From assembly GCA_916613615.1 (NCBI GenBank), contig OU744720.1, positions 4,505,749 through 4,569,748 on the forward strand: a DNA stretch of 64,000 bases, written 5' to 3'. The DNA is from Steromphala cineraria (lineage: Eukaryota > Mollusca > Gastropoda > Trochida > Trochidae). This document shows, one piece after another, positions 25,501 through 40,500 of this stretch; position 1 is the stretch's first letter; each line of letters starts with the position of its first letter. A model generated the notes under the pieces. The model was not told the origin of the DNA. It worked only from the letters and a program-made list of their open reading frames with translations, and did not search any database. The position numbers were made by a program, and so were the translations under genes.

Positions 25501-28500
25501 CCTAAAATTGAGTAACGAATCGTCTGTACTATAAGGTGTCATCAACGTGAATGAGTATATCGATTGTCGACGCAATTAACTAAACGACTGCCAGTGAAAT
25601 ACCGGCATCTTATCCTATCAATAATATTGGACCAAGTGATTGATAACACATCGATGTGACGTCATCGGATAATGCTGTGACGTAATGACACGCTCCTGAC
25701 GACGTGTTGCTGCTTAGCTGACCTCTCTCTCTTGAGCCGAATCATCGTAAATGAACTTCGATTTCGTTAAGAATACAACTAATGGGCATAAAAAGTTCTC
25801 TTCGTAACGAAATCCAAATTGATATAATCACGATAAGCAAATATAAGCAAGTATATTGATACTCATAACGGCGCCACTCGTTAAACTAAAAACTTTATTC
25901 TCACTCGAGCAAATTCATATTGTATATTGTCAAGAAAAAAACAAGTTATCCTCTTCGTACACACTGTAATAAAATACAAATGTAATGCTAATTGGTAGGT
26001 ATGCCAACCATCGTGTTATCTGATTTGTTACATGTTATAGGGGCAGATTAAACATAAGCGTAATTAGTAGACGTGGCATTAACGTTTGAAGAAAGGCATA
26101 TTTTATATTTTTTCTATCTTGCCATTCCATACAAGGGTCTGGTCAACACATAGAGGCGTGCGCTGACAAGTCACGAGATTTATTGGGGGGTGTTAGAGGT
26201 TGTGATGGACACTGCATTTGAAGGGGTGGGCGACAAGCTTCAAGATTTAGGGGAAGCAACAGGAGGCAACAGACAACAACAGATGGTAGAGTAATTGGGG
26301 TCATCTCATTATCCTTAGGGAAAATGTTTTCATTCAAATTTTAATTGAAGGTAAGGAATCCTTTAGCAGCTGTCTGGAATGATATTTGTGATGAATCTAA
26401 CACAAGCCCGTCAAGTAATGCATATACCTTGTTCGAATGTCTGCGTCTTCAGGCTTAGAGACAGTTGATACCCAACACCAAATGTCTAGCCAAGTGTGAA
26501 ACATTTTACTGATACGTCGGTGTGAGGTTCAGACCCTCCGGCTGTTTATTCCAATAGGTATCACTTTCTGTGCTTACCTGCTGGCAAGATCGAAATTACG
26601 TCTAACTGTGCAATGTAGCGTAGTTTTCCCAGTTTTAAGTTTGATTAAAGTCTGTGGTAAGTTCTAAAACCATCTATCTTCTCTTATAAAATTCTCACTC
26701 CCAACAATATAATGGCGAAATAAATAGAAGTTTCCCAATTTGCTTATCTTATTTGTGATTTTACACAAGCTGCGTCAATTGGAACTGATACCCGTATTCA
26801 ACAACTTTCATGGTATGGTTTCCGCTTTAATATCGCATTCAAGCAAGAGAATAATCCCGTTATCAGTCGAGAGTAGAGAGATAGATGTGTTGGGGTTTGG
26901 ATTGGGTCGGTGTGCCCTATTGGTTTTGGCAAAATAAACAACTTTATTTATCATCGTGAAGTCTTTTCTAGTCATTGTGTAAATGTTTACTAAACGTTAC
27001 TTGAATATTTGTATGTGCGAAATACGGCTTTCAATAAAATTAACTATATTTAGAACCTATTTGTGATTCGCCAAACACTAAGAAAAATTATCATTGCAAT
27101 GAGTCATTTGAATACGAGAATACATGTCGATTTTGTAAAACAACACGTTATTATAATCTCGTGACAGAAAGGTAATATTATCCATTCCTCTGTAACATTT
27201 GACAAAAATATGACATTCGATGAGACAAAAACAGTTTTAACAAATATAAACAAATTTGACGAGCAACATAAACGCTGCTAAGGATAACAAGTCCTTATAT
27301 TCGAATGTCAGCATTTCTCCCCGTCACCATCTGTTCTTCAACGTCTCGAAGTATAACCCAACACTTTCCGAGGTGTATCCGTAATCGTCCCTCCCTTGGC
27401 GTCGCTTGTGGTTGTTTCTTGAAGCAAATTCTGCTCAAGTCAATTGTAAAAAGATCATTAAATGCTTAAACTTTACAACAGTAATTTACAATGTTGTCCT
27501 GACACCCAGCGGTTGCAACTCTAAACCGCATTTTCATCCTTGAGGCATTGTCAATATCAATATGCATGGCATGAACATCCCTTACAACCACATTAACGAG
27601 GACACTAAAGAAAGTACATTTGAAAGAGTAACCAATACATATTAAAGACACAAAAATGGGCTCTAATCATAGATATTTGAAACAATGTAAATTTGTAATT
27701 GTCTTAGTCGGCCATCAAATCGCTTAAGAAAGGCGGCTAGTTGACCACTTGTTTGAAACAACAAAAACATCGGACATTCTACCAGTGGAAGAACAGAATT
27801 GGTTCTTGTTATTTGTTTATATTTGTTATTGATTAACTGGACTGTTACTGCACGTAAACGTTTCCTCAATCATTGAAATGGAATGTGTGCTTAACAAATG
27901 AAACAGTTTTGAAGAGGGTCAGGTTCATCGGAATGGTGTAGGTATATCAGAAAGAGTATTTCGGCTGATACACCTACACTATCGAATGTCAATTAAGTAT
28001 TGAACAAAGATTGAATGTCAATTACATGCTATTTTCTGTAGGTCTGCTTATTTATGTAGTAAATTAGTTTGAAATGTTGAACAAATATTCAAGTATTGAA
28101 TTAAAAGGACGTATTAAACAATGATATATAACATCTGTAACAGATTCAACTGTCAATCACAGTATTATTCAATGATGTTATTAAGTTATTCGATAAATTG
28201 AAAGCATATGTTAAAAATGATAAATGTTTTGTATCTCTGAAATCAGTATACCATCATTGCATAATTATTCCAAAATATCCTTACCATTCAGAAAACCAAC
28301 TAACCGATTAGGATTTCATCACAAAAACAGTGAATCGAAGCTAAATCTATCGACGTAACATGTTCAGTTGTATTTTATCAGGGTTCATTCGATCTAATTT
28401 GAAGCTGATAATGCTCTTGCATGTCTCTATCCAATTAATTTCGACCTTTATATTTTATGTATCCGTATCAATGTCTTCTTCTTCATGTTTTTCAATGACA

Positions 28501-31500
28501 TTGCATGTTTCAAATGAAAATGAAAGGATCTTTCAAATGCAGATTCATCTCGTTCTAAGATGGAACATCAAGTTGTCAGTTTATTGCGCGGCCCTTAAGA
28601 TATATATAAAACCGTCGCTTCTGTATCCGTTCTGATTCAATTCAAGTCACATGCTAATGAATTCAATAAGACATGGGTCTGACGACGCTATTATCGAGAC
28701 TGCCATTGGACTGTCAGGTCCAACTTTAAAATGTTTGGTTAATAAAACGTACAATCAATAAAATCGATTTGACTGGTTGCCATTTTGCCCTTTGAAATAA
28801 AGGAACGGTTTTTGGCTGTGTCATAAAAATATTCTAACGAAAGACATTTGAGTCCAAGATTTCCCCTTTGAAAGTTCTCTTTAACCCTCGAAGTTCTATA
28901 TGTTATTTCAAATCGTCAAAAATGACTTGAGACAATAATTGCCTTCATTTTCGAATGTGTTAATGGTCTTTAGTGCAACCAATTAATACTTATGTCCAAA
29001 GTTCAAAGATGACAATCCTTTAATTAAGAATAGTTTTTAGATAAAAATCCTTATAAATCAAAGAGGTTTTAAAGAAAGATATTTGTCAATAAGGATGCGA
29101 TAGTGTCGGTATATCGGTATACCGGGATATTGCATTACAGGGAAAAATTTATACAAATCGGTACACACTTCTGAAAATATCCATTATATAGAACGTTTGA
29201 AAATTAACCTTGACGTTGTTTGTGAAAATAGCTCAAATATGTATACAGTTTATAAACAGTGATAAATATCCCTTTCTAAAATGGCTCATGGCTGAGCAAT
29301 GATTATCATTCAAAATGCTCATACTCGCATGAACGTTTTAATTTGAATAGTACCGGTACCATTATATAAATGATTGCAATACGTATTGTATAACGCTTTT
29401 CTGTATCACAATATTTTGAAATACAGAAATGGGGAGCGATACCCATCCTCTTCAATATTATAACTTTTTGTGGAGAAAGAAATATATAAAACTCTAGAAA
29501 TGTGTATTTGTATATGTTTAGATCTAAGGATTGTAACGCGTCTGAAGTCCGACTGGATGAGACGAGCGGGGAGAGGAGAATCGATGTTGCGATTACCGCT
29601 TTGCAAGTATACAAATGATGTTTTGCTGCAAAGGGCATCCCGTCACAATGAGAAGTTATGCCTCGGACCAGCAAATATCCCCATATGAAAAACTCGATCT
29701 ATTACAGTTAATATCATTCCCTCCAAGTAGCGTTACTCAAGACATTAAACCTGCAAGGCCCAATCAAATCAACTTTTTATGTTAGTTTTGGCCAATCAAA
29801 TGTCTCTTTATTGGCCAGTGAGTGAATGCAGTGTGGTTTTGCTGGCTTTAAAAGCATTCATCTTCTTTGCTTTTAGCCTCATGTGAAGTGTGTACATTTG
29901 AAGCTCTTGCTCATTGCTATTACATTACGTTACATTACTGAGGGTTTTGCCACACTGAAGTAAGCCCCATTCTTTCTTTGTATTAAAAGATTGACAAATG
30001 GATCACGCAATTCTCTTTTAATGAAAATCCACCCAAAGTAAATTCAATTAATTGCCCATGATCACATCTAGAGTGTCATGAGATTGCTGCATTACAAAAA
30101 CAATACCGCAAAAAGTTGACACACATATATTTTTTACCTTTACGTTTTCAAGTCACACACCTACAAAGATGTTGATATCAGTATGTAAACAACGTATCAG
30201 AAAAACCTTGAAACGCTGATTCCTCAACCTTTTTCGATTGATCGGATTGCATCTATAGTAAAGAATAAATTGATGCATGTAAAGAATATCAACCTTTTGG
30301 TTTTCATTTATTGTTTGACTCATAACGTGCTGTATGTATTTCTCTATTAGACGTATATGCTTATACTGTAGCGTAAATTAGGTTCAAAACGTGTACTATC
30401 ATTGACGTTATCCAATTTACAATCACATATCAATCAAACGATAATTATGAATTTTGGCTTGCATAGAAAATATTGTGTATGTAGATGTTTTACCTCAATT
30501 GGCAATAATCTAAAGGGCAGAGCGTATTTGTCATTTACCGGACATAGTTTCTCAGTACTTACCCATATACTACACTAAGTCTGTCGAATATGTTATACTA
30601 AATTACTTTTTATCATAAATTCAAAATACACATTACATATACATACGAAAATTAATTTGCAGAACAGTACTATAATAACTATTCCCAATTGCAATCCAAA
30701 TCTAAGGGTTCATATAAGTAAATGATTGAGAAGATTATAAATAATATGTATATCAAATATATTTATGAGTAAAGTTCATGACAAAACAACATTATAAATA
30801 TTTTTTCTCCATCATGTAACCAAAAACAATATGGTGATCTGAAGCATTTCGTGGTAACTACATTAACGATGAGTAAAAAGGTTCTCAAAGACAGCAATGA
30901 TGATTTGACAAAAGTATCCTTTGTATTTGATGATATAATCATTATACAGACTGAATGCTATTTAGGAAATAAAGCTAGTGGTTAACCGGTTGTATGCAAA
31001 CATCGACTTAGCTAACCTCCGGGGCAGACAGGAGGCATCCGAGCTGTGATAGGATTTACAACACTCAGACAGCTCTTTGCCAGTTTCAATTCAATATGGT
31101 AATGATACTCTATCTACAGTTTAGATATATAAAGTTTGTTTTAAGCTTGAAACTTCCTTTCACAATGTATCTCATGACCGTAAAGGGTGAGCTATGTCAC
31201 ACAGAATGAAGAAATTACTTTCAATCACATATATTTGTTGTCATTCAATCTGTTCTATTGATGTTATTTTTCAAATTTCAAAAATATAAATAAATCACAC
31301 AACAAATCTTTCATCCATATAATTACTTAACCTGCCTAAAACGTTCGACTGCAACGAATAACTTAACAAAGTGTATGTACCGCATGTCTAGTCAATCTGA
31401 AAGTACAACATCCTTCTACACCAGCGTGGTGTGACTGCCAAGCTCCAATCATACCCTGATACATATCAAGCCAAATCCCACGTATCGCTTGGTTGCCTGT

Positions 31501-34500
31501 GCGTGATTTCAACCCAACATCTCGAACCCCTGCATTCTCTCATGCATTGGAGTACTTCCATTGGTTGGTTATATAAAGAGTTATATGAACAAAAAGGGGA
31601 AAACAGGAAATTGTAACATGTGACACTGAAATACATGTAAGATAATTTTTCTTCTTCTTTTTTTTTCTTCTATGAATCTTTTGCCCTGATAGATAATTAA
31701 TGATCGGATAGTTCCAAACTTTGGACCAAGATTCTTTGGTTACACGTTTTAGCTATTACTGAGCTCCTGTATGATATCTACAAGATATTCAAATTATCAA
31801 TATCAATCATCGGTCTACAATTTCAAATCTGACGTTAAGACTGTTTTGAAAATTATGGTGCTATAATTTAGCAGGATTTTTTTATCGAGCAACTAACTTC
31901 GAATTGAACAATCGGAAGACATATTAAATCCCAAGGATATATATCCAGTCATGAATGACAGAAAGTGGAAAGGTTAAACAGAACAAATAGAGAATTTTAT
32001 CAATTCAAACTAGAATAATCTCAGTTCTGTTGACAGTATTGATTCTATCATATAAGCAAAGAGAGAAGAATAGCACACATAATATTCCATCGGATATACG
32101 TCAGGAAATAACACAATGTACAGTCACTTTTCGTCGACACCTTATCAATTCATCAATCATCAAGTCAACCGGACTGGTACAGCTACAGTTGACTTCCAAT
32201 CCAACTAATAGTAATGATTATCGGTATTTCAACTCCATCTCATCTGTTTTGGTAACCGGTTCTATTTTTGAAGGAGCTTGATTGGCACATTATGAAGTTA
32301 TTATTGATAATCTCATCACAAAAAAAATCAGTTTACGGTCTCCGAATGCTTCAATAAAACTTAGATACCTGGGTCTGGATTTAAAGCTCTATTAATACTA
32401 AGATAGATATTAATGTATGGTTCTTACGGCTAACTGAGCACTAAGAGAGCTTCAAGAATTTCGGCCCTGGAAACGTTTTGAACCCGATTCCAAGCTATGA
32501 CTGACTAAATTTCATAACGTGAAACCGATTCGTGATTAAAACATCGGCAGACTTATCTTTCATTATATATTTAGGCCTTTTAGTTAATCAATTTCCACTT
32601 CTAAAGCGGTGACCAATGCTTGAACACTGACTCAGCCACTCATCTTGTCCCACATCATGAATGAGTCGGGACCCTTACAGGATAAAGCCAGGAGCAGCAA
32701 TAATACCTCTCTCTGTTCAGGTTGCCAGACCACGCCGGAAGTTTGTTTGCTGTAGTCAGGCTAGCAGTGTCAATTTCCTTTTCTTGATTGATAATGCATT
32801 GTTAACCACCAGTGAGCCACTTGTTACTTATAGCCTCTATTCAGCACACAGCCATTGCCTTTATTATGTCCAAGGTTTTACGCTCGGAATAAATAAAGCA
32901 ATTTTTCTAGGTGGATTTAAGCCCGCTGTGTTCTGTTCTGCAAAAGTGCTTTGATTAAAAATGTTAACAAAAGTGGAGTGTCTCTAAAAAGACGGCCATG
33001 ATTATATCAATGAATTAGCGTTGAAATTGAAATGGAATTGGTTCTTATGTTTTGGAAATTGTTTCTATAAATGACTTAACTTGGTACTTTTAATTTAGAA
33101 ACGCTTTGATAGATTAGTTCTTTAGGTAAACGCGGCAACATCCCTAACATTATTATCAAAATGGTCTCTCCGGGGGCGTTTAGTTCATTTGACATTTTTG
33201 TTTCCTCAGAACGAAATTAGCTGTCGTCTATTGGTAGAATGTTCACACCGCGTAGTTGTTTAAGCTGCTGAAGCGGTCATGGGACTGACACGTAGCGACT
33301 TTTCACCTCAAGCTAAAAGCTTTGTTTATCTCTAACCATCACATATCATGTAAGTTGTATTCCCCAATGCTATTCATGAAGATTTGCTCTCTAAATCAGC
33401 GTCCTGTGGGGCTCATGGCGCCTCTGAGTTGGCATTGATGTTTTTACAACATTTAAAAGCCAATCAAATCTAAGTGCGATAAACGTAAGCACAGACCTGT
33501 AACATCATCGTGAGGTCAAACTTGTCATGTTGTAGTTTTTTATAGAATGAGGTTACCTGGTGATATAAATCATCTTTGGAATTATGTGGAATGGTACGGG
33601 CAATATTAAGGCAACACTTAAACACTTTAAGAAATATGCAAGAATTCTTCGATATCTTGAAAAGATATTGTGAAAATATAACGTTTTCCTAGACAAGTAC
33701 TGAAATATTACCAACAAAATTAAGATATTTTTACGCATAGAACTTTTTGATAAACCTTTTGATGTTTCGTACAGAGCTTAATGACCAAGTATTCATGTAT
33801 ATCTTCTGTAGAATTTCAAAGGACATGAAGCTTTACCGGCTAACTTTCCTTTGGTCATTTAATTTTCAACACTGCATTGTGCTGTTTTAACCTCTATATA
33901 CCTTTAAACATTTGAGCAAAGTCGGTATGCCCTTAACTCTTGCTTGATATGCCTTCGGAATTCGAACATGAGTCCATTGGAGGAATTGTATTGTTTAGGT
34001 TAACATGGTAACAAATGGAAATATGCATTTGAGGTAAGGAAAATACCCACCCGAAGTTTTTATGATTAAGATATCTAAAAGCAAATGCATTTTCGACTTG
34101 CCTAACTGTTCAGAAGTGCAGTTGTCATATTTAGTATTTCAATTCAGTTCTTTTCAGTTTTTGTAAAGTTAATGTTCTTTGTCAGGTTTCAGGAAGATAT
34201 TCTTGTCAGGTTTGCTTCTTGATTAGTTATCGTTGTTAATATGAATTACGATGTGCAAACAAATAATTTCATATCGGGTTTTACATTTAGTTAAATAAAT
34301 TATTGCTGTTACGTTCGCTACGGATGACGATTAAACGGTAATGTATTTACCCTTTATATGTGCCTATTTTTCTGTGTTTTGTCATCAAAGAATTGTAAGA
34401 AATTAACAAATCATTTTCAGAAAAATGTTGTGACGTGATTTTATGCTTAAGATATAACATGATTAAAACATGAAGTGATAACAAAATGTCGAAATGTCCC

Positions 34501-37500
34501 AAGACAAGGCTTTGTATGATCTTAACGGGTCCTCCACGTTTGCTCTTTCGATGATTCTTTGTATATTTTCTGTATACTGATTGAAATCTTTTATCTTGAC
34601 AGGACGAAGTCAACCAGGTGCTAACAATCAACGTGTGGCTGGAACAGGTGAGAGCCTTCTGTTTCCTTAAAGAGGATCGGCTGAGAGTTAGTGCTTTCTT
34701 ATACATGCTTCTTATATATATATGCTTTCAATAGCAATACTCTTCTGCACTAGTCTTATTCGGGAAGTATATGGATGCGGTTGAGGGTAAACCTCACATT
34801 CTCCCGCAAGGCACAGCTGAATGATTTAAGCCTTGCTACATTTCGTCACGTTTCTGTATCATCTTTTCAGCGTACTGCACCTGAACTTGATAAGAAAATT
34901 AATCTTCTGGGGGTAACTTCTAATATCTGATGAAGACGTTGCAATATTTACAAGAAGATGTTTGCTAGGGATAACCGTAATTCAGTATCGTATCGGAAGT
35001 GACTTACAGACATTTCAAAGCTTTGTGGTCCAATGCAAAGATGGAATTTGAAATGCTAAATTTGAAGCACCATCTATTATTATTTATTACAAAAATGCTC
35101 AGCAACTTATATTTGAAACGTCTTGTCTGCAATTGCAAATAGTTCTGGTCTTCAAAGCATCTTGAGAAATCCTTAAAAGCATCTGTCGATGATCAAAGCA
35201 ATGCATACAAGTGATTTCAATATTCCATTAATTTGATTGATTTTAATGACAACCAAGACCAAATTATTTGGCGGACATACAATGCCAACTATGATTTAGC
35301 AAGAGTAAAAAGTTTTATTTCATCATGTCAGTCCAGAAAACTTTGTTTCGTCCTATCTGAATTCTGAAAGTTGTAGAAATACACAGACATTACCTCGGGT
35401 TACATGGATAATTTACTCTATCGAATTTTGTATAAAGTCTGCATATTCAGTTATTTTGTTTTATATTACGGATCCTTACTTTGAAACATAGATTTAAGAA
35501 TAATTTCACTTTGCGATTGAAACTTGTCTAAAGGCGTCGTTGTCTTCAGACGTTGCAGATAGTTTTTGTTTGCCCGCCTGCGTGTTGGATTTAATCTTAA
35601 ATATCAGGCAACGGAAATGTCACATACCGTTTTCAGATCTGCAAAGGGAAGATACGTAGTTATCGGGTTTTAAGTACATGCATATTTTTCTATGACTGGA
35701 TTTGGTAAGACAGAAAATAACATATCACTTATTCGATAGATGGGTAATACAATTCAAGAGTGTCAGCAGATATGGAATATGGTCTTTGAATGATTAACCT
35801 GTACGTACACATATATCCATCAAATATCATATGTTTTAAGAAATTTGAAAATACCAAAAGGCACCATTTCAGTAAGTAGATGATAAAAAAATTGAAAAAA
35901 AAGTGAGAGGAACGGTTATTGATTTCTTCCCCGGAGAGAAAAATATTACGGATAGATGGACAGACAGACGAGGCGGCCGAAGACTATATCCTACGGTATT
36001 AAATACTGGTTTGATAACAAGTACAAGTGAGGAATATATACTCTTGGCAGATTTATTATTCTACATGTTAGAGTCTTTCTATCTAGCATAGCCAAACTTC
36101 GATTTATCATTGATTATTTCACAACATATGAGAATATTATTTAATATTATCATTTGGTGAAAAGCTCAACATCTGCAAGTCAGTATATCAGTCAATATAT
36201 CGTAATCAATAGGAAATTGCATGCTCCTTTCTCATCATGTATAGAAGTAAATTTGAAGTGAATAATCGTTAATTTTCAATTTATGGATAGAAAGACTCAT
36301 TAAATTTATTCGTTTGGTTATTGATAGCAGAGCCAAGCCCTAGATGTGCTCCGTGGTTCAATGTTGTAATCTGAAATTGTCCAGGAAAGCAATTTGGATG
36401 AGTTTATTTTGATCTAGTCTTATTTAAGTTTGTTGATAAAATCGAATGACTATTCACGTATGCAAAACGCAACGCGTAGACTACTTCTTTTGTTTTAAAT
36501 GTCACTCCAAGTTACCACTGGTATTCAACAATAATTTGAAGCACTGACATGAAAGAAAGTTAACTACGGATGCACATACGGGGGTCATGCCTGTTTGGCT
36601 AGTCACAGAACATCAACCCCAGTGTGCTCCTTCTCATCTTGGGTCAAAAATTGGGTGTTTACATGCTCTTAGAAATTGGAAAGAATATGGTAAATCTTAT
36701 GTTTCATTATGGCAACATTTCTAAACCAAACCGACAAATGTATAATCATATACAAGTTATACGGCAAGGTTAAAGTTAAAATGGGCTTCAGTTGAATCCT
36801 TCATGTATCGATGCTGATACCTGGGGGCCAATCCCACAATCTCTAGGGATGCTTCTATATGCTACAAACCTGACATTAGCGAGACGTACTGAACCAGTTT
36901 GTATATCAAACCTTCATAAGATCTATGGAATCCTACCCGATGTCTAGACCAGTGTGATTGAATTGTTGTGTATCATCTAGCCAGCTATATTTCATAAGAT
37001 TGGATTCAAACGGATTCAGCGCTCTGGTCGAGTTTTATATCAATAATGTGGAATGCCGAATTAGAAGTGTGCCATGGACCTAATGTGTGTAACTTGAGGA
37101 CAAGGCAAATATCGGAAATTGATCATATTTTAACAAATTTAACAGTTTGATGGTGGTTATCTAAAATACTGTTGAGAAGGGAAACTAATGTTTGGTCCTT
37201 TATGTAGAACGTACTTGAATCATCTACATGTAAAATTCAAGGCATTATGTTTTATTTTCTAGATCAATTCAACTGATAAGAGATTAATGTTATACTTTTT
37301 CGTATCTCTCTTAGATGCCGTTTTCAAAGACAACATTGTTATCATTCTGATAAATGAAATAAGTACAAAAACCGCTGATGTAAATCTATGATAACCTGTT
37401 CCTTTTTGTTTCATTACTTGGTAAATGGCATGATGTACCAAAATATTCATGTAATCAAACATAACAATTCCTAGGTTTTCAAATGTAACAAGCAGCAGAG

Positions 37501-40500
37501 ATAGCGTGATAGGGTTTCCGACTGCCACACGAGATATAAACTGAAATGACAGAATGATTACCCAATGACGCCGATAGATGGCCTCTTCGGGTAACAAACT
37601 ACCGTACGGTAATTTGACCATTTCGTGTGACAAAACCGAACCGGCAGATATGCCAGGCTACTATTTGTTACGAAAATAATAGGTCGATAATTTTTAGTAA
37701 TTTCTAGAGATGATGTTTTCATACGGTTCCATTTATTTATCTTGTTACTTCAGGGTGTCGAACATAACTGTTTTATCGATATGCACGTGTTAAACTTGAA
37801 TGTACAATTATTCGATTTATGAGAGATGATTACAATGAATAACGTATTGTATAGCGTGTTGAATTATGCTGAAAAATGATTTTGTACCATGATTTCCCTT
37901 AATAACCTTCGAAAGACAATGTTTATTCCATGCAGCACTATCAAGTTTTTAGTTCACTTGCTCTCAAAACGCTCCTGAGATCTACCGAATGACCATGAAA
38001 GGAAAGATTATGCAGCATTCGATATATCCTAAATTGACATGATATCTCACGAACATTTCTGCAACTGCATATTATGAGTTGCTTTTTTGAAAAACAAATT
38101 TTCATAGAAGTCATTACTTTGTTACTAGCAGATGTTCCACTAGAAATAAATTTGCCATTGTGATGACAATCATGTATAATGGAAAGGATTCCGTTCGTCT
38201 TCTGTGAAAATACAATACGGGGAAAAACGTTGTTTCGTATGTTAGTTCGTTGTTTCATCTAGAAGGACAATGATTTGATGTAGAGAGATATTACACTTGG
38301 TTTCATCATTAAAACGTCACGATAAAAACTATGACCTTTACGTTTAAGATGTGAACATTCTTTATGCAAAGAGGAATTTCCTGAAGACCATTCAAACTTT
38401 TTTCTATTAGAAATACTCAAACTATGGACCAAGATAGGTTTATCTAATTATTTGATGTTTCAGTATTTAACAATGCGCACAGTTTTCCCAATTGAAGAGT
38501 ACCTATCATAAATAATTGCTGGCAAGATAACAAGTAATTTCAGTAATGACGACGTTGAAAAAGAAGGAGCATCTTTTTCGAATCTATTCTGCAGCTGCAT
38601 CAGACCCAGCACAATACCATTGCATAGAAATATTGATAAATACGTAGGAGTATTCATAGATGCGTGATGTGTAGAGACTGAGATTATCGACTGTGGATAC
38701 GAAATGGATTATGCTTACTCACACATCCTGCAAACAAGATCCGGAACATAAAATAATACCAACGTCTTTGATCTGCGAAGTATACAAATATCCTATATCT
38801 TCCCATAATTGCTTGGTAGAGTTGTAAACTTAGGAATACATGTAATTAGACTCTGCAAATACAATCGATGATGACCCACTCACTAAACTAAAGAGGAGAT
38901 AAGGAATTATATTTCTCTTGAGTGAGAATGATCGGTTTACATGTATACAGCACGTCGTGTCTGCTTCAAGTCGAGATTCCGCCTATTAGGACAGCATTTC
39001 ATAGAAGTCATTTAGATATGTACTGATATATGTAAAGTTATCTGCCTTCCTGTCGTATTCTGCCATCCGAGCATGATGGCGTAGTAAAGGTACGTGATGG
39101 AGCCAGACACCTTTGACAGGTCCCCCATAAACTACAAGCCTCTGGCCATCTTCAGTCAGCTTTCATAATAGCCGTCGGCTTGAAGCCGGATGTTGGCAAG
39201 CTTGGACAATATACGTTCCAAGGATGTGCCCATGGTGATGGTTTGTCTTCTGTCGTTGCTGACATTGGGCTGGTAATTTGTCCGAGCTATTGTGTCAAGC
39301 TTTGCGCGGAGGGGATGTGCGTATTTAATAGTAGTCTGCTTGAGGGTAGAGCTTGTCAACAATGAACGAACAGGGAGTTAGAAGAGTAGATGTCGTAGAG
39401 CAGTATACTCTCATTACGTAAGGCCTTACCATACATTTTAGGAGATGTTACATTTATAATAACCACTTTTCGGTCTGGGATAATGCATGGTATTATTTAT
39501 ACAGCAATTTGTACAAAATGATTTTGTTACACTCATTTCAACGAATCTGTTTGGAAGAGAGCTCTCAAACATTTTCTTGATGAATGCAGAAAATCAATGC
39601 AATCATACCATTGATACCTTTTGAGGTTAAGATGTATTGAAGCAAAAGTCTACATATGTTTCGGTTATACGTCGATAGAGCACAACAATGTAAACTATTC
39701 TTGAGTATTAAACTTATGTTATACCACTTTATGTTTGACATTACAACAGGATGTTGGTGTGAACACGAAATATAAGAAACCTTAGATTCACCACATTATC
39801 GGACAAGATTGAAAGATGTAGACGAGTATAAACAGAAAGAAATACTTCCTCCCATAAAACACTCATTAGAATCAGTTAGGTATCATTGATTTGCTCCATT
39901 GGAATAATGTTTGATAAATTATTTTACAATTGGAAAGGTGCTATATAATCACAATGATTTAGACAAACCATCTATCTCGATCTCGGATAAAACAAATGAC
40001 CTTATTATATTTTGTTCTCTGAATATGAATTTTTTAATGCATCTTTGATTTTGTTTCGGTTTGTTACAAAATTAAAGTAAACTCAAAATACTAGTAAGAA
40101 CTATCTATAAACCCAAAGACATAGCTACATCTTCTTTCCCTTCTGAGAAACAAACTGTTTAAGATCTTGCTCCAGTTCTTCTCAGAAGCAAGTTGAAGAT
40201 CTTGCTTCAATTCTTCTGAGAAGCAATTTTATGATTTTGGTTCAGTTCGTCACCTTTCGGCTGCAAATGGCAAACCTATGTAACGACCCCATGGCGTCCG
40301 ATCCATCACAAATATGAATATGTAATTTAATCACGTAATATCTTTCTGCCGTCCACAGCAAATTCAATCATTACCTTGCAGAACCGATTTCATACTTGAA
40401 ATATAGATCACTGATATATAAACAACCATGACTCTTGTGGATAAAGGTCGGGAAAGGCCTCAAACTAAGGCGCCGGGAGATTCAAAATGTGATTAAGAGA

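Larger units (their letters stand above)
22722..34602 (+). other. nAChR intron of about 11.9 kb
   Basis: Runs from the exon B donor to the 45-base exon. It holds AT-rich DNA with small hairpins (27933-27982), one copy of a dispersed repeat (29281-29460) and a GC-richer patch around 25500-25760 with a TGACGTCA motif. No further receptor exon was found by reading. Confidence 0.7.

Noticed and set aside
29306..29674. 122-codon minus-strand open frame
   Set aside because: Overlaps the dispersed repeat and shows no domain. Kept only as a hint that the repeat may derive from a coding element.
32661..32954. 97-codon plus-strand open frame inside the first long intron
   Set aside because: No domain and no convincing splice sites at its borders.
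34347..34706. 119-codon minus-strand open frame
   Set aside because: Antisense to the nAChR 45-bp exon and its flanks; no motif.
37259..37633. 124-codon minus-strand open frame with hydrophobic stretches
   Set aside because: No recognised domain and no splice context. A frame of this length is not surprising in 64 kb of AT-rich DNA.
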